DNA of 22,017 bases from NCBI RefSeq assembly GCF_003217515.1, contig NZ_QJSX01000031.1, positions 1-22,017 on the forward strand, read 5' to 3'. The stretch comes from Deinococcus yavapaiensis KR-236 (GTDB lineage: Bacteria; Deinococcota; Deinococci; Deinococcales; Deinococcaceae). A program made the translations under genes and the position numbers. Position 1 is the stretch's first letter. Each line of letters starts with the position of its first letter. Below the pieces are notes generated by a model, which had not been told where the DNA came from, searched no databases, and worked only from the letters and a program-made list of their open reading frames with translations. This document shows positions 1 to 7,392 of the stretch, one piece after another.

Positions 1-16
1 TTGTTCGCGTGGCTGT

Positions 17-35
17 GAAACCCCGTAAGGGTTTC
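17..35. terminator. Short hairpin, possible terminator
   Basis: Perfect 7-bp arms GAAACCC and GGGTTTC enclose a 5-nt loop and are followed by a short GTTTG. It could end a gene lying left of the window. The T-tract is poor, so the terminator reading is weak. Confidence 0.3.
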
Positions 36-660
36 GTTTGAAGCTCTGGAGCCTCTCGGGGGAGAGACCGTCTTCACCATCCTGTCGGATGGCCCTTGCA
101 ATTCAAGCTTCTTCCGTTGTCATGCTTCGCGAGACTCTCGTCTCTGTGCGCGTTCGGGTTGGTTCCCTCAACGACTCAGTTAGTATACATACTGGCATCG
201 ATCTTGTCAACATCTTTGTCACTTAACTTGAGCGTCTTACGCACAAGTCTTTTTAGTGCCATGATCTCAAGGACCCATCGACCCTCGACCAGGACGAAGA
301 AAATCATCAGCGTCCAGCCTTCAAACCGACCACGTTTGCACGAGGGTCCGCAAGAATACACTCCTGCATCACGCCCGTCAAGAGCCGAAGCGCGAGTGAA
401 GGTCACTTCATGCCATCCCCCTTCGACCATAAAATTCGCCGCACCAAACCTTACCCCTCCCCCACTGAGGTGCCGCGCTCAAGCCTTACTCTTCAAGAGT
501 TAGAGTTGCCAAGGACTTCCCGCGAAGGGCCAAGCACGTGACAACAGGCAGGCCACAGCACTCAAAGAAGTACAGCAGTAGCAGCCACACCATCTGCCGG
601 CTTGGGATCACCTCACACGATGCGGAACGACGTTCCAATCTTTCTGAGTCAACGACCATC
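36..660. other. Stretch with no convincing gene
   Basis: I find no open frame with a recognisable domain, a ribosome-binding site and normal composition here. A minus-strand frame ending near 176 has a low-complexity hydrophobic patch followed by a Lys/Asp-rich tail (ending KLSDKDVDKIDASMYTN). It could be a gene remnant, but I cannot identify it. Local base composition is less GC-rich than in the catabolic genes further right, which fits decayed or acquired DNA. Confidence 0.4.
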
Positions 661-674
661 CTCGACTCTGACAC

Positions 675-706
675 CCCCTGGCCCGCGGATCCAGGGGATT
701 TTTCTT
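675..706 (+). terminator. Rho-independent terminator-like hairpin
   Basis: Arms CCCCTGG and CCAGGGG (7 bp, perfect) flank a 9-nt loop and are followed by ATTTTTCTT. This is a good intrinsic terminator for plus-strand transcription. No intact plus-strand gene lies directly upstream, so it probably outlived the gene it served. Confidence 0.6.
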
Positions 707-760
707 GTCCCACACGCCAGACCTCACCCTGCTCGAAACCTTCTCGCACACCCAAGTGCT

Positions 761-1317
761 ATGAAGAAACGGCAGTGGACCAGCCATGAAGAAGCGTTCA
801 CACAGGCAGGGAAAAACAGCCTCTCCACGCCAACCCGACTTCAACGGGTTCTCGAGGCCGATTGGCCGTCCAGCACGAACATTGAAGCGTTCCCGTCTTT
901 CCCACCGTCCTCAACACACGCAACAACATCGATGGCCTGCGTGAAGCTGCCCTTCGGACCCTGACCGACGTGATGGTCCTCGCCTACCAACGCCACCGCA
1001 CCGACATCACCACCGCCGTGGGTCGACTGCGTGACCTTTTCTTCCTCTCGTCCAACGACCAAGCGGCGCTCGTACTCGTGCTGCGACAATCACTCGAACT
1101 CCTCAACGAGCTCCAAACGTCGGCGAAGCGTTACGCGACCCGTTCGCTCAGTGCGACGCGAGAACCCGGCGTACGACGAGCCCGTCGCGTGCTGCAAACG
1201 CGCGAACCGCGACACGGACCCTCACCTTTTCGTGCTGACTTCACGCGTGACCATTCGAGGCTTCACAGCCGCAGCGTCGGTTGTTTCGGCCACGCCACCC
1301 AGAATGTCGCGCCTTGA
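761..1317 (+). pseudogene. Frameshifted gene of unknown function
   Basis: A plus-strand frame opens with ATG at 761 (MKKRQWTSHEEAFTQ) and runs to about 900 as ...EADWPSSTNIEAFPSFP. Natural-looking protein then continues in another frame as PTVLNTRNNIDGLREAALRT, followed by an amphipathic stretch rich in Leu, Ala, Arg and Asp up to about 1150. The sense of the text crosses the frame boundary, so I read this as one gene with a frameshift near 900. After about 1150 the frames become Arg/Pro-rich and no longer look coding. I do not recognise the family. Its position between a stray terminator and transposase debris supports decay. Confidence 0.35.
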
Positions 1318-1319
1318 TC

Positions 1320-1570
1320 AGGTTTGCCTTCCGCCCACACGCGACCCCCAACGCGTTCGCACGTTCTCCGCACCGTCACCAATCCCACCCCCGTCCCCTC
1401 GTACTCACTCGACGGATGCAACCGCCCGAACAACTGGAACAACTTGTCCCCTCGAAGTCGTGCGGGGGCAGCTTACACGCGTGAAGCTCGGGCAACGGCA
1501 AGCACCCCCGGCGGACACCTCTGAGAAGGCATAAGAGACAGCCTCCGCGGATGCAAGAGGGCGGTGAAGG
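1320..1570. other. Gene-free stretch
   Basis: The frames here are rich in Arg, Pro, Thr and Ser, with no domain and no convincing start. I see no hairpin of note. It is probably a continuation of the decayed zone. Confidence 0.35.
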
Positions 1571-1608
1571 TCAGTCGGCAGGCCGGGTCTTGCGGTGCTC
1601 AATGCACG

Positions 1609-1776
1609 TCACGAGGTACCTTCCTTGTCCGAGTTGGCCTTGAGGTAGCCGTACAAGGTTTCGCGGGAAATGCCGTACTCGCCCGCGAGGATCGTTTTCT
1701 TCTCGCCGGCTCGCACTCGGGCGTGCAGTTGCTCGGCTTGGTTCGGGGTGAGGGTCGTGGAAGCACTGGGCGTCAT
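1609..1776 (-). pseudogene. Serine recombinase (resolvase) C-terminal HTH fragment
   Basis: Read on the minus strand in the frame that stops at 1609, the translation is MTPSASTTLTPNQAEQL, then HARVRAGEKKTILAGEYG and ISRETLYGYLKAN. This is the C-terminal Hin/resolvase helix-turn-helix: 'LTPxQxxxLxxRVxAGExKxxLAxEYGISRxTLYxYL'. The catalytic N-terminal domain with its serine is absent. The fragment begins exactly where the IS5-like transposase frame stops making sense, one frame off. It is therefore a recombinase tail stuck to a transposase head, and cannot be an active recombinase. It is unlikely to be expressed as a separate protein. Confidence 0.6.
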
Positions 1777-2020
1777 GAACTTCAAAGAGCGCTTGCAGGA
1801 TGCGGTCGAGCAGTCCCGAGCGCACCCACGTCTGGAAGCGGCGATGACACGTCTGATACGCAGGGAAGCGCGGCGGCAAGTCCTTCCACCGCGCTCCCAT
1901 CCGCAGCACCCACAGCACGCCTTCGAGCACCATTCGATCGTCTTGACGCGGTCTGCCGGTCGCCTTTGGCGGCGGAAAGGGAGGGTCGATGATCTTCCAC
2001 TGCGCTTCGGTCAGTTGCAC
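1777..2020 (-). pseudogene. IS5-family transposase, OrfA-type N-terminal part (truncated)
   Basis: From a GTG at 2020 the protein begins MQLTEAQWKIIDPPFPPP and contains GRPRQDDRMVLEGVLWVLR, GARWKDLPPRF and HRRFQTWVRSGLLDRILQAL. This is the DUF4096-type N-terminal domain of IS5/IS427-group transposases, which normally reads 'LTDAQWxxIxPLLPPxxxxGRPRxDxRxxLxGILWVLRTGxxWRDLP'. After residue about 80 the family match ends and the frame (which stays open to 1571) turns into Arg/Pro noise. The DDE catalytic domain is missing. I see no clear terminal inverted repeats. It is an inactive remnant. Confidence 0.75.
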
Positions 2021-2219
2021 GCGGTCAGCATGGCGCTACCCGCTGAACGACTTTTGAGACCGGTCCATGTGGTGATAGACCCACAAAAGTAGCGTGACCA
2101 GCGTCGACGACGTCCACGGGAATGCTCATCTTCAGGTGGCGTGCACACCCGGCACTTTCGCACCGTGCGTGACCACAAGGTCGTCCGTGCGTTCTTCAAA
2201 CTGCTCGACGGGGAGGACG

Positions 2220-3050
2220 TTAACCTTTCAAGCCGGTCACAGTGAGGAAACCCTCGGTAACGCGGCGTTGGAAGATCAGGTAGGCGAGTACGACCGGAAG
2301 GCCGCCCAACACCGCGGTGGCCATCGTGCGCGCGAAGCGCACGCCGTAAGCGTCTTGCACTTGCGTCAAGCCAAGCGGAATCGTCATCATTTCCGGTGAG
2401 GTCGTAATGATGAACGGCCACAGGAAGTTATTCCAGGCGCTGATGAACGTCACAATGCCGATTGCCCACAAAACGTTGCCGCTGAGGGGCACGAAGATGC
2501 GCCACAAGATGCGCCACTCGCTCGCACCGTCGACGACCGCGGCTTCGTGAATCTCTTTTGGAATGGCGTCGAAGAAGTTCTTGAACACGTAGATGGCGAT
2601 CGGCGAGACGATTTGCGGCAAGATGATGCCCGCGTACGTGTTGACGGCGTTCAAGTCGTTCATCAAGCGAAAGAGCGGGATGAGCAGCGCTTCGAACGGA
2701 ATCATGATGCCCGCGAGGAACAGCCACAGCAAGGCGTTCTTGCCGCGAAAACGCAACTGCGAGAACGCGTAGGCGGCGAGGGCAGCCAGGGCGACGGTCA
2801 CGAGGGTGATGACGAGGGACGTGACGGTGCTGTTGAGGTACCAGCGTGGCAAGTTTCCCAAGGCGACGACATCTCGGAAGGCCGTGAAGGACGCGGGATT
2901 CGGGAACCACACGAGCGACTGCGCCACCGCTTGCTGTTCGGACTTCAACGCGGTCAACACCGCCCACAACAGTGGAAACACCCATAGAAAGCCGAGCAGG
3001 AACGTCGCGCCGGTCGCGACGACTGGCCATACCACATGACCGCGTCGCAT
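2220..3050 (-). CDS. Carbohydrate ABC transporter permease (MalG/MsmG type)
   Basis: This 276-aa inner-membrane protein is one half of the channel for sugar import. About six hydrophobic segments are visible, starting with residues 8-33. The ATPase-docking EAA loop is clear at about 168-188 (HEAAVVDGASEWRILWRIFVP), as in the CUT1 family. The length is typical. Its ATG shares one base with the stop codon of the upstream permease (TGATG), so the two are translationally coupled. It is the last gene of a three-gene minus-strand unit of binding protein, permease and permease. No ATP-binding subunit follows; such importers often borrow a shared MsmK/MalK ATPase. Longer upstream starts exist in the same frame but run antiparallel through the first permease and are unlikely. 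Confidence 0.93.
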   Translation of the reverse strand: MRRGHVVWPVVATGATFLLGFLWVFPLLWAVLTALKSEQQAVAQSLVWFPNPASFTAFRDVVALGNLPRWYLNSTVTSLVITLVTVALAALAAYAFSQLRFRGKNALLWLFLAGIMIPFEALLIPLFRLMNDLNAVNTYAGIILPQIVSPIAIYVFKNFFDAIPKEIHEAAVVDGASEWRILWRIFVPLSGNVLWAIGIVTFISAWNNFLWPFIITTSPEMMTIPLGLTQVQDAYGVRFARTMATAVLGGLPVVLAYLIFQRRVTEGFLTVTGLKG

Positions 3051-3952
3051 CAGCGTCTCCTCGAGAGCAGGGCGGCCTGCACCAAGGACACCAACAGGAT
3101 GATCAGGAAGAACGCGACGGCGATGGTCGATGCGTACCCGCCGCTGAGATTTTGGAAGGCGGTGTCGTACATGTACTGCAGCATCACGCGCGTGCTGTTG
3201 AACGGTCCACCGCCGGTGAGAAGGTACATTTGCGTGAAGATTTTGAGCGACGAGATGAGCTGCAACGTCAACACGAGCGTCGTGATGGGCCACAAGAGGG
3301 GCCACGTGATGTAACGAAAGACTTGAATGCCTTGCGCCCCGTCGAGGGACGCCGCTTCGTACGTTTCTTTGGAGATGTTTTGCAAACCCGCGATGAACAG
3401 CAGCATGTTGAAGCCGACCGTCCACCAGATCGTCACGACGGCCACGGTGGGCATGGCCGTTGCGAGTTCCCCGAACCACGAGGTAGTCGAGCCCGTCAAG
3501 GCGTGGACGATGCCAAAGCTGGAGTTGAGGATCCACTGCCAAAGGAGCGTCACGACGCTCACCGGAAGGACGAACGGCAAGAAGAACAGAGCTTGCACGA
3601 AGTTCTTGGCCCGAACGAGGCGATGGACGGCGAGCGCCATCACCAGTCCGACCAGCGTTGTTGGAATGACGGTGAGCAAGGCGAAGAATCCGGTGTTCCT
3701 CAGGGCCGCCCAGAAGTCCGCGTCGCCGAGCAACTGCACGTAGTTCGCGAGCCCCACGAAGGGTCCGGTTTCGGTAAGGGTGCTGTCCGTGAGGCTAAGT
3801 TGCACGGCGCGCAACGTCGGGAAGATGAAGAACAGCAGGTAAGCCAGCAGGAACGGTGCGAGCATCAGGATCGCGGTGAAGTTGGCGGACTTGCGCGGAC
3901 GCCCTGCTTTCTTGCTGACGGCTAGGTCGCGCACCGCAACGGTCTTTCTCAT
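3050..3952 (-). CDS. Carbohydrate ABC transporter permease (MalF/MsmF type)
   Basis: This 300-aa membrane protein pairs with the downstream permease to form the channel. A short basic N-terminus (MRKTVAVRDLAVSKKAGRPR) is followed by a hydrophobic segment at about 27-47 and about five more. The EAA loop lies near 199-219 (EAASLDGAQGIQVFRYITWP). I chose the ATG at 3952 because GGGAGG sits 6-7 bases upstream; an in-frame GTG at 3973 lacks this. A 70-bp gap holding a strong hairpin separates it from the binding-protein gene. The missing MalF-type periplasmic insertion and the length match CUT1 sugar permeases such as MsmF or LacF. Confidence 0.93.
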   Translation of the reverse strand: MRKTVAVRDLAVSKKAGRPRKSANFTAILMLAPFLLAYLLFFIFPTLRAVQLSLTDSTLTETGPFVGLANYVQLLGDADFWAALRNTGFFALLTVIPTTLVGLVMALAVHRLVRAKNFVQALFFLPFVLPVSVVTLLWQWILNSSFGIVHALTGSTTSWFGELATAMPTVAVVTIWWTVGFNMLLFIAGLQNISKETYEAASLDGAQGIQVFRYITWPLLWPITTLVLTLQLISSLKIFTQMYLLTGGGPFNSTRVMLQYMYDTAFQNLSGGYASTIAVAFFLIILLVSLVQAALLSRRR

Positions 3953-3986
3953 AGCATCCCTCCCGAGACCCAAGGGACGAAGGAGA

Positions 3987-4008
3987 CCCCACGCGTAATC
4001 GCGTGGGG
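3987..4008 (-). promoter_or_regulatory. Intercistronic stem-loop between binding protein and permeases
   Basis: Perfect 9-bp arms CCCCACGCG and CGCGTGGGG enclose a 4-nt loop. It lies 14 bases beyond the stop of the binding-protein gene in transcript direction. There is no T-tract on either side. It more likely blocks 3' exonucleases or partly ends transcription, leaving more binding-protein mRNA than permease mRNA, as hairpins after malE do. This role is inferred. Confidence 0.6.
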
Positions 4009-4022
4009 CCGTGAAGTCTGTG

Positions 4023-5309
4023 TCAAGGGCGCGGCTTGCCGCTCATGAGCTTGTTCGCTTCCGCTTCGAACATGCTGATCGCGCGGTCGATGGGCAGTTG
4101 TCCTTGAATGGCCGCCGGGAAGTACTTTGCCGCCGAGGCTTCCAAAGGTCCGGCCGCGCCACTGTACCAACCGGGAGGATCGAACGCGACGTTTTGCGCG
4201 GCGACCGTGGCGTAGTCGCTGTTGGGCTTGAGCGCCTTGTACGCGCTGGAGTTCACGGTGGGCAGGTATGCCGGGATGTGACCGCCTTGCGCCCAGACCA
4301 TCGAGTTTTTCTGGACGTACGCCACGAAGTCGAGGACGCCCGCCAAGTGATCTGACGCGATGGGCTTCTTGGCGTTGTTTGGTATCGCGAAGCCGTGCGA
4401 ATCGGCCCACATGTCTTGACTGGCGTAGAACTTCGGTAGTGGCGCGACGCCGTAATCGAAGTTGATGGTTTTCTTGGCGCGGCCGTCCGCCATCGCAGGG
4501 ACTTCCCACACACCGTTGAGCATGAACGCGGCTTTGCCGGTCGTGAACTGCGCGACCGAGGTCGGGTAGTCCGTGTTCTTGAGCATGTAGCCGTTCTTCA
4601 TCCAATCGACCATCGCTTGTAGGGCGCGCTTGCCAGGTTCGCCCGCGACGATCTTGTTGTTTTGGATGATCTTGCCGCCCTCTTGATTGATCATCGAGAG
4701 CCACAAGCGCCACGACATGTACGAGTTCGGGCCGTTCTCGAAGGCGAGGCCCGCTTGACCAGTTTTGTCCTTGACGGCCTTGAACGCCGCGGTGAGGTCG
4801 GCGACCGAGTTGATCGACTTGAGCTTGCCGTTCGCGTCCAGCAAGCCCGCTTTACCCGCGAGGTCCTTGTTGTAGTACATCACGAGCGGGTGCGTGTCGA
4901 GGGGAATAGCGTACGTCTTGCCTTGGTAACCGGCGGCTTGCCACAACCGTGGGAAGAAATCGGCTTGCTTCAAGCCGACGCTGGCGAGTTCTTGCGTGGT
5001 GATCGGCCGCAGCAGGTTCTCGGGCGCCCAACCGCTGATGCGCGAAAGGTGGAAGGAGATGAGGTCGGGCGCTTGGCCGACGGACGTGGAGGTGCGGACT
5101 TTGGTGTAAAACGGCACGCCCCACTGTAAGACCGTTTGTTGCACTTGGTACTTGTTTTGGCTTTTGTTGTAGCCGTCGATCAGCTGCTTCATTCGGGCGC
5201 CGTCGCCTCCTCCCAGGAAATTCCAGAAGGTGATGGTAGTCGGCGCAGCTCCCGCGACAGTCAAGACGAATGTGCCACTCAGTGCGAACAAACGAAGTGC
5301 GTGCTTCAT
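4023..5309 (-). CDS. Periplasmic sugar/polyol-binding protein of ABC importer
   Basis: This 428-aa extracellular solute-binding protein (MalE/SBP_bac_1 family) captures the substrate for the two permeases downstream. The start at 5309 has GGGGGG just upstream. Residues 1-21 form a Sec signal (MKHALRLFALSGTFVLTVAGA, cleaved near AGAA), with no lipobox cysteine. The mature protein begins with TTITFWNFLGGGDG, typical of the family, and contains GKTYAIPLDTHPLVMYYNKD and the late motif NGVWEVP. Length is normal. The neighbouring SDR and xylulokinase suggest a pentitol or pentose-related ligand. The substrate cannot be read from sequence. Transcription is probably controlled by the divergent LacI-type regulator. 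Confidence 0.93.
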   Translation of the reverse strand: MKHALRLFALSGTFVLTVAGAAPTTITFWNFLGGGDGARMKQLIDGYNKSQNKYQVQQTVLQWGVPFYTKVRTSTSVGQAPDLISFHLSRISGWAPENLLRPITTQELASVGLKQADFFPRLWQAAGYQGKTYAIPLDTHPLVMYYNKDLAGKAGLLDANGKLKSINSVADLTAAFKAVKDKTGQAGLAFENGPNSYMSWRLWLSMINQEGGKIIQNNKIVAGEPGKRALQAMVDWMKNGYMLKNTDYPTSVAQFTTGKAAFMLNGVWEVPAMADGRAKKTINFDYGVAPLPKFYASQDMWADSHGFAIPNNAKKPIASDHLAGVLDFVAYVQKNSMVWAQGGHIPAYLPTVNSSAYKALKPNSDYATVAAQNVAFDPPGWYSGAAGPLEASAAKYFPAAIQGQLPIDRAISMFEAEANKLMSGKPRP

Positions 5310-5520
5310 AGATCCCCCCAAATGCTTAGGAACTCTCGCTATCACATACGATGACACTACTTTTTAAAACATCTCGACACCTCGGCATTCCAGACGCATA
5401 AAAAGAGTGGGCGTACTCGACACCGTGAGATTTGAAGGATTATTCCTTCAAAAGAAGAGGATTGGACTCGTGCTCATAGTGTAAGCATGAAGCTCTTCCT
5501 TTGTCTATAGCTTGTGCTTT
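5310..5520. promoter_or_regulatory. Divergent regulatory region of the sugar locus
   Basis: This intergenic region serves the minus-strand transporter and the plus-strand regulator. It is more AT-rich than its flanks. It holds the palindrome at 5431-5452 and two copies of CTCGACACC at 5373-5381 and 5416-5424, which are 43 bp apart (about four helix turns). I cannot define a confident -35/-10 pair for either direction. A TATAGT at 5520-5525 lies just ahead of the regulator's likely start. Confidence 0.6.
5431..5452. promoter_or_regulatory. Operator-like palindrome TTTGAAGGA-N4-TCCTTCAAA
   Basis: Nine-base perfect inverted repeats are separated by TTAT. The symmetry and position between divergent genes fit a dimeric regulator. 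It lacks the central CG common in LacI-family operators, so the binding protein may not be the adjacent regulator. Confidence 0.55.
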
Positions 5521-5542
5521 ATAGTGGTCACGTGCCCACTAT
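5521..5542. promoter_or_regulatory. Near-perfect palindrome across the regulator's start codon
   Basis: ATAGTGG and CCACTAT form the outer arms and CACGTG is the centre. Only one symmetric pair breaks the 22-bp dyad. The site spans the probable GTG start at 5532, so a bound dimer would block transcription or initiation of the regulator gene. This fits autorepression by a LacI-type protein and has the central CG typical of the family. Confidence 0.6.
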
Positions 5543-6575
5543 TCTCGATGTCGCCAAGCGTGCGGGCGTCTCGGCTACCACCGCCAAGCGTGCGTTGAGC
5601 GATCCCCACTTGCTTCACCCGCAAACGCTTCGCCGGGTGCAGGAGGCCATCAAGGAGTTGCACTACGAACCCGATCAACGGGCTGGTAGCCTGCGAGGAG
5701 GACAAAGTCGCACGATCGGCTTGGTGGTGGGACGTTTCGCCGAGCCGTTTTTCGCGGAACTCGCGCACGCCATCAGCCAAGTGCTTCGACAAGCGGATTA
5801 CAGCGTGATCATCAGTGAGAACGAGTACGACAGCCGAATCGAACTCGCGGAGTTGCAACGCCTGTACGGCCAACGAGTCTCGGCGCTGATCGTTCGCCCC
5901 GGCTACGGCGAAGCGAGCCGCGATTACTTGCTGCGCCTACGGCAACGCGGCGTGTACATCCTTGAAGTGGACTACCATTTGGAGGGCGCCCCGTTCGACT
6001 CGGTACTCCTCGACAACGCCGCGTGCGTGCGTGAAGGCGTCGAGTATCTACAGGGTCTCGGGCACACGCGCATCGCCGCGCTGAGCAAGTACGACGCCGT
6101 AAAGCACCCGGAGACGCGCTCGAAACTCTTTCCTCAGGCGATGGCGGCGCTCGGTCTCTCCATACCCGACGAGTACGCCCGAGTCATCGACTTGCGGGAA
6201 GACACCGCGTACGAACTCACGAGAGACCTTATGGCGCTCGCCACGCCCCCAACCGCCTTGTTCGCCTTCACGGGCAGCCAAGCTGCCGGCGCGTTTCGCG
6301 CCCTCAAGGAACTCGGGCTGCGTGTCGGACGTGACATCTCGCTGTTGACGTTCGACAATTACTCGTGGACGGCGCTCGTGGACCCCGGCATCGATGTCAT
6401 CGAACAACCCGTCCGTCAAATGGGTGACGCAGCGGCTCGCATCGTCATGCAGGCCTTGGAGCAAGGACCGTCCGACCGTCCGATTCACCTGGCGTTGCCA
6501 GGACGACTCATCCGCCGGGGCAGTTGCGTGCCGCCCGAGTCTTCGCCGCCTCGCTCCACCTGTATGTCCAACTGA
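5532..6575 (+). CDS. LacI-family transcriptional regulator
   Basis: This 347-aa regulator has the N-terminal LacI helix-turn-helix (PTILDVAKRAGVSATTAKRAL, residues 2-22), a hinge (residues about 50-60) and a periplasmic-binding-like effector domain starting TIGLVVGRF and running to about 330. I prefer GTG at 5532, because family members begin M-P-T-I-x-D-V-A. An in-frame GTG at 5514 would add six residues. No Shine-Dalgarno is visible, so the transcript may be leaderless, which is common in Deinococcus. It is divergent from the transporter and upstream of the catabolic genes. It most likely represses both and is relieved by the sugar, and it may autoregulate through the palindrome at its start. 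Confidence 0.92.
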   Translation: MPTILDVAKRAGVSATTAKRALSDPHLLHPQTLRRVQEAIKELHYEPDQRAGSLRGGQSRTIGLVVGRFAEPFFAELAHAISQVLRQADYSVIISENEYDSRIELAELQRLYGQRVSALIVRPGYGEASRDYLLRLRQRGVYILEVDYHLEGAPFDSVLLDNAACVREGVEYLQGLGHTRIAALSKYDAVKHPETRSKLFPQAMAALGLSIPDEYARVIDLREDTAYELTRDLMALATPPTALFAFTGSQAAGAFRALKELGLRVGRDISLLTFDNYSWTALVDPGIDVIEQPVRQMGDAAARIVMQALEQGPSDRPIHLALPGRLIRRGSCVPPESSPPRSTCMSN

Positions 6576-6627
6576 CGCCGCGATTCAATTTCCCGGCTGA
6601 ACTCGTTTGCTGCTCGAAAGGACTCGT

Positions 6628-7386
6628 ATGACTATTTTGGATCTCTTTCGTCTTGACGGACGCGTCGCCGTGGTCACGGGCGGCGGGCAAGGCATCGGCT
6701 TCGAGATCGTCAAAGCGCTTCGAGAAGCGGGTGCCGAAGTGGTCATCGCCGATATGAACCCCGAGACAGCCGAGCAGGCGGCACGTGAGCTTGGCGCGTC
6801 CTTCGACGTCCTCAACGTCACCAATCCAGATGCCGTTCGCGCCTTTGCAGGGCGCGTGTACGAACGCTACGGACGCGTGGACGTCCTCGTGAACAACGCG
6901 GGGACTGTCTACAACCTCCCTGCGGAAGAGACGCCGGACGACGAGTGGCGCCGTGTACTCAGCGTGAACCTCGACGGCGTCTTCTGGTGCTGCCGTGAAT
7001 TCGGACGCTTCATGCTCACCGCAAGAAAAGGCAGCATCGTCAACCTTGCGTCCATGTCGGGCATGATCAGCAATCACCCGCAGCCGCAAGCGTCGTACAA
7101 CGCCAGCAAAGCGGGCGTCATCAACTTGACGCGCTCGCTCGGCGGTGAGTGGGCGTCGCGCGGCGTACGCGTGAACGCCATCGCGCCGGGATACACCGCG
7201 ACCGCCCTCACGAAGAAAGCCCTTGACATCCCCGAGTGGGCGGGCGTGTGGATCAGCGAGACGCCGATGGGCCGCCTGGCCGAACCGTTCGAGATTGCGC
7301 CCGCCGCACTGTATCTCGCTTCGGACGCCTCGAGCTTCGTCACGGGAAGCACCCTGGTGGTGGACGGCGGGTACACCGCGTGGTGA
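6628..7386 (+). CDS. Short-chain dehydrogenase, probable polyol/sugar dehydrogenase
   Basis: This 252-aa cytoplasmic oxidoreductase of the classical SDR family has the cofactor motif TGGGQGIG at 17-24, NNAG at 89-92, and catalytic Ser144, Tyr157 and Lys161 (YNASK). Asp42 at the end of the second strand favours NAD(H) over NADP(H). ATG at 6628 has AAAGGA upstream; a TTG at 6607 is in frame but less likely. The segment SGMISNHPQPQASYNASKAG resembles sorbitol, xylulose and arabinitol dehydrogenases. It lies 52 bp after the regulator and 6 bp before xylulokinase. Oxidation of a pentitol to D-xylulose is a reasonable guess. The exact substrate is not known. Confidence 0.88.
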   Translation: MTILDLFRLDGRVAVVTGGGQGIGFEIVKALREAGAEVVIADMNPETAEQAARELGASFDVLNVTNPDAVRAFAGRVYERYGRVDVLVNNAGTVYNLPAEETPDDEWRRVLSVNLDGVFWCCREFGRFMLTARKGSIVNLASMSGMISNHPQPQASYNASKAGVINLTRSLGGEWASRGVRVNAIAPGYTATALTKKALDIPEWAGVWISETPMGRLAEPFEIAPAALYLASDASSFVTGSTLVVDGGYTAW

Positions 7387-7392
7387 GCTGAA

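Noticed and set aside
2220..3542. A 440-aa start for the second permease
   Set aside because: The extra N-terminal part is an out-of-frame reading of the first permease; the coupled ATG at 3050 gives the usual family length.
2972..3925. A 317-aa plus-strand open frame across the permease genes
   Set aside because: It is antisense to the first permease; its composition is Arg/Glu/His/Gln-rich and lacks any domain.
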